DNA from: Azospira sp. I13
GTDB taxonomy: Bacteria; Pseudomonadota; Gammaproteobacteria; Burkholderiales; Rhodocyclaceae
Length of the DNA: 49,904 nt
NCBI RefSeq assembly: GCF_003112695.1
Contig: NZ_BFBP01000012.1
Coordinates: forward strand, 28,968 to 78,871
Direction of reading: 5' to 3'
The translations under genes were made by a program, and so were the position numbers. A model generated the notes under the pieces. It was not told the origin of the DNA. It did no database searches and worked only from the letters and a program-made list of their open reading frames with translations. Below are positions 34,465 to 42,775 of the stretch, piece by piece. Every line of letters starts with the position of its first letter. The stretch's first letter is position 1.

Positions 34465-34690
34465 GTTGTTCACTGTTCTTTATGTATACAAAGACGTAAA
34501 CCAGTTAACTGACGCCTAAGTCTGTGGATAACTCTATATAGCCGCTATAAAACATAGAATTACCATCACTTTTAACCTGTGGGAAAGGCCCCCGGAGCCA
34601 TGTGGGCAAAATGTGGGTTGATTTGGACGAGCCCCAAAAAAGGGGACTTACCCACAATTTCCTCCGGCATTCATCCCCAGCTTGTGCACA
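34465..34690. repeat. inverted 226-bp DnaA-box-rich array, right copy
   Basis: This is the right arm of the inverted repeat. Its inner 69 bp (34465–34533) are identical to the left copy in inverse orientation; the outer part keeps matching blocks at identical offsets. Box-like words are TGTGGATAA (34523, perfect on the minus strand), TGTGGGAAA (34579), TGTGGGCAA (34601), TTACCCACA (34648) and TTGTGCACA (34682). It ends 71 bp before tpx, so the tpx promoter must overlap it or lie in that gap. A TATAG-CCG-CTATA palindrome lies just outside the identical core. Confidence 0.8.
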
Positions 34691-34761
34691 GAAAAGAGGG
34701 GAACCGGTTCAAAATCTCCCACTCTGATCAACATTCCATCACTACAAAGTAAGGAGACTCG

Positions 34762-35265
34762 ATGACTCAGACCGTGACCCTGGGGGGCAACCCCGTACAA
34801 GTCGCCGGCCAACTGCCGGCTGCCGGCAGTGCTGCCCCGGCCTTTACCCTGACCGGCAAGGATCTGGCCGACATCAGCCTGGCCAGCCTGGGCGGTGCAC
34901 GCAAGGTGCTGAACATCTTCCCCAGCATCGATACCCCCACCTGCGCCACTTCCGTGCGCCGCTTCAACCAGGCCGCCGGCACCTTGGCCAATACCGTGGT
35001 GCTGTGCATTTCGGCCGACCTGCCCTTTGCCCAGGCCCGTTTCTGCGGTGCCGAAGGCCTGGAAGCGGTGAAGACCGCCTCCACCTTCCGCAATGCCGAG
35101 TTCCTGCAGGATTACGGTGTGGCGGTGGATAACGGCCCCCTGCGCGGCCTGTGCGCCCGGGCCGTGGTGGTCCTGGATGGCGACAACCGCGTGCTGCACA
35201 GCGAGTTGGTGGCTGAAATCAAGAACGAACCCAACTACGAGGCTGCCCTCGCCGCACTCAAATAA
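34762..35265 (+). CDS. tpx: thiol peroxidase Tpx
   Basis: The 167-residue atypical two-cysteine peroxiredoxin has the peroxidatic Cys61 in [15 protein letters not shown] and the resolving Cys95 in ARFCGAEGL, the same numbering as E. coli Tpx. It reduces alkyl and hydrogen peroxides with thioredoxin. A clear AAGGAG site lies upstream. Proximity to oxyR and dps suggests membership of the peroxide response, but I do not see a full OxyR site before it. Confidence 0.95.
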   Translation: MTQTVTLGGNPVQVAGQLPAAGSAAPAFTLTGKDLADISLASLGGARKVLNIFPSIDTPTCATSVRRFNQAAGTLANTVVLCISADLPFAQARFCGAEGLEAVKTASTFRNAEFLQDYGVAVDNGPLRGLCARAVVVLDGDNRVLHSELVAEIKNEPNYEAALAALK

Positions 35266-35303
35266 GCCGGCTAAGCGCCTAGAGCGCACGCCTGTGCTGA
35301 TCC

Positions 35304-35331
35304 CGACGCCCGGCCCTGGTCGGGCGTTTTA
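35304..35331 (+). terminator. Rho-independent terminator after tpx
   Basis: The stem ACGCCCG / CGGGCGT has an 8-nt loop and runs into TTTT, 39 bp after the tpx stop. Confidence 0.75.
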
Positions 35332-35376
35332 CCGTCTGGACAGGCGCCGGGGGTGGGCGGGTAGAATTCCGCAGTC

Positions 35377-36273
35377 ATGGAAGACCTGCTCATTCCGCCA
35401 CCCCCAGCTCTGGCCGATTGCCTGCAATACGGCCTGCTGAAGACCCTGCCCGGTGGCGACTATTTGCTCCCGGCCGGGCTGCATCCCATTTTTCTGCTCA
35501 TTCTTGGCGGCGGTATCCAGGTTTGGGAAGACGGCCGCTTCCAGCCCATGCCGGTTCTGTCTCTCTGCGGTGGCACCCGAAGCATCCGCCGGGCCCGGGC
35601 CGAGCCGGGCACCCGCATTCTCACCCTCTCCCTGAAACCGGGCCGTTTGCCCTGCCTGGTTGATTTTCCTGCCCTGGAGATCATGGAAGGCCGAGTCGAA
35701 GCCATGGACTTCCTGGATCCGGGCAGCCGTGCCGGTCTGGAAGCTGCCTTCACCCAACAGGCCGAAGGGGCTGCGGAAGCCCGGCTGGTCGCCGCCTTCT
35801 TCCAGCTGCTCACCGTCTGCCGGCAAATGCGCCAGGAAATCCGGAAAAGCTCCGCTGACCTCATCCTGCCGCCGGACTGGGCCAGCCTCACGCCCCGAAG
35901 CTGGGCCGAGCGCCTGGGTATCGGCCAGCGCCAGTTCGAACGGCGCTTCCTTGCCAGCTATGGCCAATCCCTGCGCAGCTTCCACCGCCAGACCCGCACC
36001 AGCGGCCTGGTCATGGCCTACACCATGCATTTTTCCCGCTGCCACCAAGACAGCAAGCATTTCGCGGATACCGCCCTTCCCGATTCCTGGGCAGCCCTGG
36101 CGGCCGACCACGGCTACTACGACCAGGCCCATCTGCATCACGACCTGCAGCAATTCACCGGCCATACCCCGGGCCAACTGGCCGCCGGCATTACAGCCCG
36201 GAACCCGGCCTTCTGGCCCTACCTGGTGGCCGCCGACAGCCTGCCCCGGCTCTTCGGCCCGTCCGGCTACTGA
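35377..36273 (+). CDS. AraC-family transcriptional regulator
   Basis: The 298-residue protein has an N-terminal cupin-like sensing region (about 1–160: PVLSLCGGTRSIRRARAEPGTRILTLSLKPG) and a C-terminal AraC double helix-turn-helix (about 175–275: LTPRSWAERLGIGQRQFERRFLASYGQSLRSF, then DSWAALAADHGYYDQAHLHHDLQQFTGHTPGQL). The layout and the ending resemble DUF6597/AraC regulators of uncharacterised target. It has its own promoter region after the tpx terminator; the following 259-bp gap suggests it is not in an operon with the amidase. Confidence 0.82.
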   Translation: MEDLLIPPPPALADCLQYGLLKTLPGGDYLLPAGLHPIFLLILGGGIQVWEDGRFQPMPVLSLCGGTRSIRRARAEPGTRILTLSLKPGRLPCLVDFPALEIMEGRVEAMDFLDPGSRAGLEAAFTQQAEGAAEARLVAAFFQLLTVCRQMRQEIRKSSADLILPPDWASLTPRSWAERLGIGQRQFERRFLASYGQSLRSFHRQTRTSGLVMAYTMHFSRCHQDSKHFADTALPDSWAALAADHGYYDQAHLHHDLQQFTGHTPGQLAAGITARNPAFWPYLVAADSLPRLFGPSGY

Positions 36274-36532
36274 AGCCGGCCTGTCGTTCTCCTACAAGAC
36301 GGGTGGTTTTCCTGCCGGCTACAGTGGCCGTTATTACCATCGCCATTGCCGGAGCACGCCATGCCCAGCCTGCCCTTGAATACAAGCCCGGGGCGCACCT
36401 TGCCTATCGCTTCCATCGCCATTTGTTGCCCAACTGATTCAATCCCTTTTGCCCAGACAAGCTGGACAGTGAAAACGGGACCCCTGCCCAAGGTCGGGTC
36501 AGGGAAAGAAAGCCCCACCGGGAGGATGGGCC

Positions 36533-38104
36533 ATGGCTCAAGCCATCCTGCCTGATCTGCGTTATCTGACCGCCAGCGCCGCCCTGGAGGACCTGCGCCA
36601 GGGCCGCTATACCGCCCAAAATCTGGTGGAAGGCTGCCAGACACGCATCGACCGGCTCAACGCGGGGCTCAATGCCCTGGTGGCCCTCAATCGGGAAGGC
36701 GCCCGGGCTGCGGCCTGCCAGGTGGATGCCCGACGCGCGGCGGGCGATGACCCCGGCCCCCTAGGCGGCCTGCCCATCTCGGTGAAGGATACCTTTGCCA
36801 CCAGGGATTTGCCCACCACCGCCAGCCATCCGCCCCTGGCCGGCTACCAGCCCGGGCGCGACGCCACGGTGGTGGCCCGCTGGCGGCAGGCCGGGGCCGT
36901 CCTCATGGGCAAGAGCAATCTGCCGGAACTGGCCGGCGCTCCCCACGGCTGGAGCCCCCTGTTCGGCGCCACCCACAACCCGTGGCAGCGGCATCGAACG
37001 CCTGGCGGCAGTTCCAGCGGCGCAGCGGTGGCCATTGCCAGTGGCTTTTCCCTGCTCGAACTGGGCAGCGACATCGGCGGCTCCCTGCGCATCCCCGCAG
37101 CCTATTGCGGCATCTCCAGCCTGAAGGCGACGGAAAACCGCATTCCCCGCACCGGCCACATTCCCCATCTGCCGCCCCGGGACGGCCGAAGCGGGGTGGG
37201 CCGCACCGTCTGGCATCTGCTTTCCATGGGGGTGCTGGCCCGTTCCGCCGCCGATCTGGCCCTGGGCTACCGCCTGCTGCCCGGCCCGGATGGCGAGGAC
37301 AGCACCGTGCCGCCCTGGGCGCCGGCCACTGGTGCATCTGGTGCGCTTGGCGTGAGCTATGCACCCAAGACGCTTTCCCCCGCTCCCCTGCGCCTGCTGT
37401 GGTGGGATGACTTCGAGGGCCTGCCCCTGTGCTTTCGTACCCGTGCGGCACTGGTGCAACTGAAGCAGCGCCTGGAAGGCGCCGGCCACCGGGTAGAACG
37501 GCAGGAACCGGGGATTTTCGACATCGGCCGCGCCTGGGCCGCCTACGGCACCTTGGCAGGGGCCGAGATCGGCTTGGGACTGCCGCCCTGGCAACGCCTG
37601 CTGCTGGGCAACCTGGAACGCCTGGGCCCCCTGGCGGGCCTGCAGCGGCAGCCGGTGGCCCGGGCCTTCATGCGGGGGCTGCGGGCGGACCTGAAGGCCT
37701 ACAACCAGGCCCTCAACGCCCGGGAGGCCCTGATCGAAACACTGGAAGGCCGGCTTGGTGAGTGGGATGCCCTGCTCTGCCCGGTGGCCCCCATCGGCCC
37801 CTACCCGGCCCGGGCAATGCCGGCGGGCCGGCCGTTTCCGCGCCTACGGGTAGAAGAAGCCGATGGACAGGGAGAGACGCGCCTGCCCTATCTGGAGGCC
37901 ACGGTGGCCATGACCATTCCCTTTTCCCTCACCGGCCACCCGGTGGTGGTGCTGCCCATTGGCGTGGTGGCGGGCCTGCCCGTCGGCATCCAGATCATCG
38001 GCCGCCGCTGGCAGGAAGACACCCTGCTGCAACTGGCTGTCCACCTCGAACCCCTTTGCGGCGGCTTCACGCCGCCGCCCGACACCATGGAGGCTCAGCC
38101 ATGA
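36533..38104 (+). CDS. amidase signature family enzyme
   Basis: The 523-residue hydrolase has the amidase Ser–cisSer–Lys triad: Lys85 in PISVKDTF, the cis-Ser in GGSSSG (158–163) and nucleophile Ser184 in GSDIGGSLRIPA. It acts on an amide or ester bond; the substrate is unknown. The sequence resembles stand-alone amidases rather than GatA, and no gatC/gatB neighbour exists. The start is preceded by GGGAGGATGGGCC, which gives a GGAGG site. The stop overlaps the next start (ATGA), so the DUF6463 gene is coupled to it. Confidence 0.85.
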   Translation: MAQAILPDLRYLTASAALEDLRQGRYTAQNLVEGCQTRIDRLNAGLNALVALNREGARAAACQVDARRAAGDDPGPLGGLPISVKDTFATRDLPTTASHPPLAGYQPGRDATVVARWRQAGAVLMGKSNLPELAGAPHGWSPLFGATHNPWQRHRTPGGSSSGAAVAIASGFSLLELGSDIGGSLRIPAAYCGISSLKATENRIPRTGHIPHLPPRDGRSGVGRTVWHLLSMGVLARSAADLALGYRLLPGPDGEDSTVPPWAPATGASGALGVSYAPKTLSPAPLRLLWWDDFEGLPLCFRTRAALVQLKQRLEGAGHRVERQEPGIFDIGRAWAAYGTLAGAEIGLGLPPWQRLLLGNLERLGPLAGLQRQPVARAFMRGLRADLKAYNQALNAREALIETLEGRLGEWDALLCPVAPIGPYPARAMPAGRPFPRLRVEEADGQGETRLPYLEATVAMTIPFSLTGHPVVVLPIGVVAGLPVGIQIIGRRWQEDTLLQLAVHLEPLCGGFTPPPDTMEAQP

Positions 38105-38497
38105 GCATGATTAACACTGGCGTTTCACCTGAACTGTCCTCTCCCCGCCCGCGCCCCTGGAAAGGGCGTTGGCTGATGGCTGTGGCGGGCATCCACATGG
38201 TCGCTGTCAGCTTTTGCTGCGCACCTACCGTGGGCCAACTGTGGGCCGCCGGCCTGCTCGACGCCGTGGGGCAGGACCCCCTGCGGGCAGCGGTGGCCTG
38301 GTCCATCCTCTTCGGCTTGACGCTCTTCGCTTTTGCCCTGGCCGTGCATGAACTGGAAATCCAGGCACCGGGGCGGGCCCAGCCTGGCCATTGCCTTGCT
38401 GCTGCTGGTCGGGCTAGGTGTACTGTTGATGCCTGCCTCGGGCTTCTGGCTGGCCATTCCCCCTGCCCTGGCCCTGTGCCGGGGCCGGCGTCCCTAG
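38101..38497 (+). pseudogene. DUF6463-like membrane protein, frameshifted
   Basis: The gene starts at the ATG overlapping the amidase stop. The first ~90 residues (MSMINTGVSPELSS..., WLMAVAGIHMVAVSFCC, FGLTLFAFALAVHELE) predict three membrane segments of a DUF6463 protein. Reading then runs off into unrelated Arg/Pro-rich sequence. One base later in frame, the expected continuation appears (SLAIALLLLVGLGVLLMPAS then GFWLAIPPALALCRGRRP), ending at TAG 38495–38497. One extra G in the GGGG run at 38370–38373 explains the switch. Whether this is a real mutation or a sequencing error cannot be decided here. Ignoring the shift, the first frame fuses in-phase into the SDR gene, which is an artefact. 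Confidence 0.7.
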
Positions 38498-38613
38498 CCG
38501 GGTTGCGGCAGGGTTGGCGGCTTTCCCCGGGAACGGCTGGGGCGGCCTGGCGGGGGCATTTCCCATCCCGGAGGCTTTCCCGTAGTAGATTCTCACCTTT
38601 CCCAGGAGCGCAC

Positions 38614-39360
38614 ATGAGCCAGGTCATCCTCATTACCGGCGGTTCCCGCGGCATCGGCGCCGCCCTGGCCCGCCAGGCGGCGGCACGGGGCTATGCCGTC
38701 TGTTTGTCCTACGCCAGCAAGCGGGCGGCGGCGGATGCCGTGGTGGCGGAGATTCGCGCGGGCGGCGGCCAGGCCCTGGCCGTGCAGGCCGACGTGGCGG
38801 AGGAGGGCGATGTGCTGCGCCTGTTCGCTGCGCTGGATGCGACGTTCGGTCGCCTCGATGCCCTGGTGAACAACGCCGGCATCCTGGAAACCCAGATGCG
38901 GGTGGAAGACATGGGGGCCGAGCGTATCCGCCGGGTCCTGGCCACCAATGTGCTGGGTGCCTTCCTTTGCGCCCGGGAGGCGGTGCGCCGCATGTCCACC
39001 CGCCACGGTGGCACCGGCGGCGCTATCGTCAATCTTTCTTCCCGGGCGGCCCGCCTCGGTTCTCCGGGGGAATACGTGGATTACGCCGCCTCCAAGGCGG
39101 CGGTGGAAACCCTCACCCTGGGCCTGGCCAAGGAAGTGGCGGCCGAAGGCATCCGGGTCAATGCCGTGGCGCCGGGCCTGATCGACACCGAGATTCACGC
39201 CGATGGCGGCGAGCCCGGGCGGGTGGCCCGTCTTGCCGGCGGCGTGCCCATGCAGCGGGGCGGCACGGCGGATGAAGTGGCCCGGGCCGTGCTCTGGCTG
39301 TTGTCCGACGAAGCCTCCTACACCACCGGCACCGTGCTCGACGTGGCGGGCGGGCGCTGA
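38614..39360 (+). CDS. short-chain dehydrogenase/reductase (SDR)
   Basis: The 248-residue classical SDR has an AGGAG site before the ATG at 38614. The cofactor loop is TGGSRGIGAA (about residues 8–17). NNAG (about 90) and the catalytic Ser and YxxxK (VNLSSRAAR, then DYAASKAAVE) follow, then VNAVAPGLIDTEIHADGG. The residue pattern after the second strand (SYASKRAA) suggests NADP preference. The best relatives are sugar or glucose-1-dehydrogenase-like oxidoreductases, but the substrate is not predictable. Confidence 0.9.
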   Translation: MSQVILITGGSRGIGAALARQAAARGYAVCLSYASKRAAADAVVAEIRAGGGQALAVQADVAEEGDVLRLFAALDATFGRLDALVNNAGILETQMRVEDMGAERIRRVLATNVLGAFLCAREAVRRMSTRHGGTGGAIVNLSSRAARLGSPGEYVDYAASKAAVETLTLGLAKEVAAEGIRVNAVAPGLIDTEIHADGGEPGRVARLAGGVPMQRGGTADEVARAVLWLLSDEASYTTGTVLDVAGGR

Positions 39361-39473
39361 AGCGCTCCGTGCCGACCCGGGGCAACCGATCATGCGTCGG
39401 CAGGCGGCCGATGCCGTTGTTGTCTCCTCAGGTGTTTTCTTTGTCTCGCTGATGTTCTTTCTGCCGTACTGTC

Positions 39474-40067
39474 ATGCCGCTTTCCCTCGCCGCTCCCGTC
39501 CATAGCGAACTGATCCTCAAGAAAAGCCGTTTCATCGGCAGCGTGCAGGCCGTGGCCGGGCGGGAAGAAGCCCTGGCAGTGGTGGCTGGCCTGCGCGCCG
39601 CCCACCCCGGGGCGGCCCACGTCTGCTGGGCCTTGCTGGCTGGAGGGCAATCGGCGGCGGTGGATGACGGCGAGCCCGGCGGCACTGCCGGGCGGCCCAT
39701 GCTGGAAGTTTTACGGCACCAGGATCTGGAAGGGGTGCTGGCCACCGTGGTGCGCTACTACGGCGGGGTCAAGCTGGGGGCCGGGGGCCTGGTGCGGGCC
39801 TACACCGATGCGGTGGCCCAGGCCCTGCTGACGGCCCAAAAGGTGCCCATCGTGCGGCGCCGCCAGCTGCACTGCGCCGTACCCTACGCCCTGGAAGGGC
39901 TGGTGCGGCGCGAACTGGAGCAACACGGTGCGACCCTGGAGGCCGTGCAGCATGACGATGCGGTGACGATGGCTTTTTCCCTGCCGGAAAGCGGCAGCGC
40001 CGCCTTGGTTGCCCATCTCAACGAGGCCGGCGGCGGCCGGGTGCAGTGGCGTGACGAAGGCGAGTGA
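39474..40067 (+). CDS. yigZ: YigZ/IMPACT family protein
   Basis: The 197-residue protein has the UPF0029/IMPACT N-terminal domain (ILKKSRFIGSVQAVAGREEA, HVCWALLAGG, DDGEPGGTAGRPMLEVL, VVRYYGGVKLGAGGLVRAYTDA) and a C-terminal ferredoxin-like domain. The conserved DDGEP-GTAG and YYGG-LG-GGL motifs are intact. The E. coli relative binds RNA or interacts with the translation apparatus; the precise role is unsettled. It converges with the acyltransferase gene, with weak hairpins between. Confidence 0.9.
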   Translation: MPLSLAAPVHSELILKKSRFIGSVQAVAGREEALAVVAGLRAAHPGAAHVCWALLAGGQSAAVDDGEPGGTAGRPMLEVLRHQDLEGVLATVVRYYGGVKLGAGGLVRAYTDAVAQALLTAQKVPIVRRRQLHCAVPYALEGLVRRELEQHGATLEAVQHDDAVTMAFSLPESGSAALVAHLNEAGGGRVQWRDEGE

Positions 40068-40144
40068 GCCTGATCGGTGGGGAGGCCTGAATCGGCCTTT
40101 TGCCGTGGCCGGCTAAAGGCCGGACCCTGTGGCCAGCTGCCTCC

Positions 40145-41317
40145 TCAGCGAATTTCCAGGGCCGGCCGGGTATAGGCCGGTTCCCGCCGGCGGCCCGAGG
40201 CTCCCTTGCCGCCCCGGCCCATGAGTTGGCGGCCCAGGGCGGCGGCGGGTTGCTCCACCCAGCGGTGGAACAGCTGGGCCAGGCCCAGGCTGAGCAGGAA
40301 AGCGATACCCAGGCCCAAGGCTGCCTGCTCGGGGGAATTAAACTCCAGCCGGGTCCACAGGGCGCCGACGAAGACCAGTACCGGGAAATGCACCAGGAAC
40401 AGGCTGTAGGAGAGCTGCCCCAGCTTCAGCACCAGGCGGTTGCCGGGCCAGCGGCTGCCCCAGCCCCGCCACTCGGCGTGGCATAGCAGGGCACCGACCA
40501 GCAGGGCGCTGGCCAGGCGCCAACGCCATTCAAAAATCATGGCAGCCCCCAGCAGCAGTACGTAGTACCAGAACTGGGCCGGCGAACGGGCTTCCTTCAC
40601 CGCGTGGTGGATGACCACACCCATGAAGAAATAGGGAAAGAAATACAGCCACCAGCCATCCCAGGCTTCATTGAGGTTGAAGTGGAAGAGGGAATAGGCC
40701 GCCAGGGGCCAGCCCAGCAACAGGGGAAGATTGAAACGGCCACGGCCGGGGCCGTCCCGCAGCCAGAGCATGGCGACGTAGATCAGGCCCAGCTGGAAGT
40801 TGATGCAGACGAACCAGAAGCCTGCCGAGAGCTGCTCATAGCCCAGCAGGCCCTGCAGGAAGAAGAGGTGGGCCAGCACCTGGGGCAGGGAGATGGGGCT
40901 GCCGGTGACGTCTTCCGGCAGCCAGTCCCGGGCGAAGGCGTAGGCCAGGGCCACCAGGGCCATGGCGGCCAGATAGGGCAGGCCCAGGCGGCAGTAGCGT
41001 TTCACCAGGAAGTGGCCGAGCTGGGGCAGACGCCACTGGCGCCGGCTCATGCTGAGGGCCATGACATAACCGCCGACGACGAAGAACACCTGGGTGGCCC
41101 GGGCGTGCACCGCCAGCCAGTCCAGCAACTCGCCCATGAAGGGGGCCGCCCAGTCCTTGAGGGGCGCATAGAGGGCGAAGTGGTGCCAGGCAATGATGAT
41201 CGCCGCCACCGCCCGCAGGGCGATGATGAAGGGCCGGGCGTCGCCGGCAGCGGGGGAGGCCTGGGAGGTCTGGGAAAGCGGGGACAGTGGGGAAACGGTA
41301 GCAGTGGAAACGAGCAT
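40145..41317 (-). CDS. acyltransferase 3 family membrane protein
   Basis: The 390-residue protein has about ten membrane helices. The first helix carries the conserved pattern PFIIALRAVAAIIIAWHHFALY, in which R and HH are the acyl-transfer residues of this family. Family members O-acetylate cell-surface polysaccharide, LPS or peptidoglycan. The final ~30 residues are Arg/Gly-rich. I took the ATG at 41317 (MLVSTATVSPLSP); an upstream ATG at 41365 would add 16 Arg/Cys-rich residues. It is leftward and alone. Confidence 0.82.
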   Translation of the reverse strand: MLVSTATVSPLSPLSQTSQASPAAGDARPFIIALRAVAAIIIAWHHFALYAPLKDWAAPFMGELLDWLAVHARATQVFFVVGGYVMALSMSRRQWRLPQLGHFLVKRYCRLGLPYLAAMALVALAYAFARDWLPEDVTGSPISLPQVLAHLFFLQGLLGYEQLSAGFWFVCINFQLGLIYVAMLWLRDGPGRGRFNLPLLLGWPLAAYSLFHFNLNEAWDGWWLYFFPYFFMGVVIHHAVKEARSPAQFWYYVLLLGAAMIFEWRWRLASALLVGALLCHAEWRGWGSRWPGNRLVLKLGQLSYSLFLVHFPVLVFVGALWTRLEFNSPEQAALGLGIAFLLSLGLAQLFHRWVEQPAAALGRQLMGRGGKGASGRRREPAYTRPALEIR

Positions 41318-41729
41318 GGACCTACATCCTGACATCCTGGACGTCCGGCAACCGGGGCGGTGCAACCGAGCAATATCCGTTGATGAACTGAAGGGGGCGC
41401 CAGGGCGCCATGACGCCGGAACTGACGGCGGGGAGCCGTCTTTCGGGGTGGGAATATCGGGTCGCAGTTGGCAATTTCAAGCCGCATCGGGAGTGCGCGG
41501 CGACGATCCGACAAGCGGGTGCATTCTAGTGAAAGCAGGGCGCCTGAGAAATCCGGGGGGGGCGTACGGTGCTGCACGGGCTAGCCCGCCACAATGGCGC
41601 TGCATCAGGCAGGGCTGGCGAATCCAGATGCGACTTTCTGATAGGCTGACGGCATATGTCATCAGCCTAGGTTCTTCTCCGCAAATACGGATAAGGCCAC
41701 CCCGTCATTCATCAGAAAAGTGAGCACAA
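41318..41729. other. 412-bp intergenic region
   Basis: This region separates the divergent acyltransferase and SPFH genes and should hold both promoters. Frames across it are short and unsupported. I see no clear hairpin, box or repeat beyond a GC-rich to AT-richer shift at about 41600–41730, before the SPFH start. Confidence 0.5.
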
Positions 41730-42548
41730 ATGGATATCACGCAAGTCAGCGCAAAGTCGAAAGTCCTGAAAATTGTTGGCGTCCTGGTGGCTGCTGGCGT
41801 CCTCCTGCCCATGGTGGCGCCTTTCGCCATTGTTCCGGCCGGCCATCGCGGCGTCATGACCACCTTCGGCAAGGTGACCGAAGAGGTTTACGACGAAGGC
41901 CTGCATTTCCGCATTCCCGTGGCCCAGACCATGCACCTCATCGAAGTCCGCGTGCAGAAAGGCGAAGGGCAGGGCGATGCCGCCTCCAAGGACCTGCAAT
42001 CGGTGCACACCAGCGTGGCCCTTAACTACCACATCAATCCCCAGTCGGTGGTCTCCGTCTTCCGCGAGGTGGGCCAGGATATCGGCATCAAGATCATCAC
42101 CCCTTCCGTGCAGGAAGCGGTGAAGGCCGCCACCGCCGAATACACCGCCGAAGAGCTGATCACCAAGCGGCCCGACGTGCGGGACAAGATCCGCGGCATT
42201 CTCGACCGCCGCCTGGTCAAGCACGGCGTGGTGGTGGACGAGTTCTCCATCACCAACTTCTCCTTCTCCAGGTCCTTCACCGACGCGGTGGAAGCCAAGA
42301 CCACCGCCGAGCAGCAGAAGCTCAAGGCCGACCGGGACCTGCAACGCATCCGCGTCGAAGCCGAACAGAAGATCGCCCAGGCCCAGGCCGAAGCCGAATC
42401 CCTGCGCATCCAGAAACAACAGGTCACCACCGAACTGCTGCGCTTGCGGGAGGTGGAAAACGAACGCAAAGCCATCGAAAAGTGGGACGGAAAACTGCCC
42501 ACCACCATGATGGGCAACAGCGTGCCGTTCGTGAATGTGGGGAAGTAG
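41730..42548 (+). CDS. SPFH/prohibitin family membrane protein
   Basis: The 272-residue protein has one N-terminal membrane anchor (about 14–34) and an SPFH/band-7 domain (about 36–190: IVPAGHRGVMTTFGKVTEEVYDEGLHFRIP, GILDRRLVKHGVVVDEFSITNF). A Gln/Glu/Lys/Arg-rich coiled coil follows (about 195–245). Its best match in layout is prohibitin/HflC-like proteins that scaffold membrane microdomains or regulate FtsH. It has no HflK partner here. It ends in a strong terminator; the Tn7-like element begins just behind it. Confidence 0.88.
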   Translation: MDITQVSAKSKVLKIVGVLVAAGVLLPMVAPFAIVPAGHRGVMTTFGKVTEEVYDEGLHFRIPVAQTMHLIEVRVQKGEGQGDAASKDLQSVHTSVALNYHINPQSVVSVFREVGQDIGIKIITPSVQEAVKAATAEYTAEELITKRPDVRDKIRGILDRRLVKHGVVVDEFSITNFSFSRSFTDAVEAKTTAEQQKLKADRDLQRIRVEAEQKIAQAQAEAESLRIQKQQVTTELLRLREVENERKAIEKWDGKLPTTMMGNSVPFVNVGK

Positions 42549-42611
42549 GCAAAGGACAACTGCTGAGCTTCAATATTTCGCGGAACGATCCACCTAGACG
42601 GCCGGAATATT

Positions 42612-42643
42612 AAAAAAATGCCACTCCGAAGAGTGGCATTTTT
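42612..42643 (+). terminator. Rho-independent terminator after the SPFH gene
   Basis: A 13-bp perfect stem (AAAAATGCCACTC / GAGTGGCATTTTT) has a CGAA loop. Symmetric A/T runs make it bidirectional; it also insulates the transposon tniQ side. Confidence 0.93.
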
Positions 42644-42675
42644 GCTATCTACGATTTGTAGAAATTTCCATCTGT

Positions 42676-42760
42676 AGGATCTCATTTTCTCTTAGATCCC
42701 TGGCTAACAAAATCAATAGGTTACAGATCGTAAATGAGACGATCCAAAAATTTCGTCTCA
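42676..42760. repeat. TnsB-box-like motifs, tniQ-side end
   Basis: The convergent pair TGAGACGA (42735–42742) and TCGTCTCA (42753–42760) is separated by 10 bp. A further inverted GGATCT / AGATCC (42677–42699) lies outside, with GATCTCATTTT resembling one more diverged copy. Related motifs occur upstream of tnsA. Tn7-family ends carry several such transposase-binding sites, so these are candidates for the element's tniQ-side end. Confidence 0.5.
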
Positions 42761-42775
42761 ATGGACGCGATAATC

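Noticed and set aside
34533-34560. OxyR site upstream of tpx
   Set aside because: ATAG and CTAT words are present, but their spacing (0, 3 and 5 bases) does not fit the 7-base OxyR spacing.
37762-39360. A single fused protein of amidase-tail/DUF6463/SDR sequence
   Set aside because: The continuous frame arises because the DUF6463 frameshift puts its out-of-frame tail in phase with the SDR gene. The SDR has its own AGGAG and ATG.
40068-40144. Strong terminator between yigZ and the acyltransferase gene
   Set aside because: AGGCC/GGCCT hairpins exist but have only a four-T tail and short stems, too weak to list.
42640-42775. CRISPR repeat or guide RNA near tniQ
   Set aside because: Only short inverted motifs are present; there is no repeat–spacer periodicity, so a CRISPR-associated transposon is not supported.
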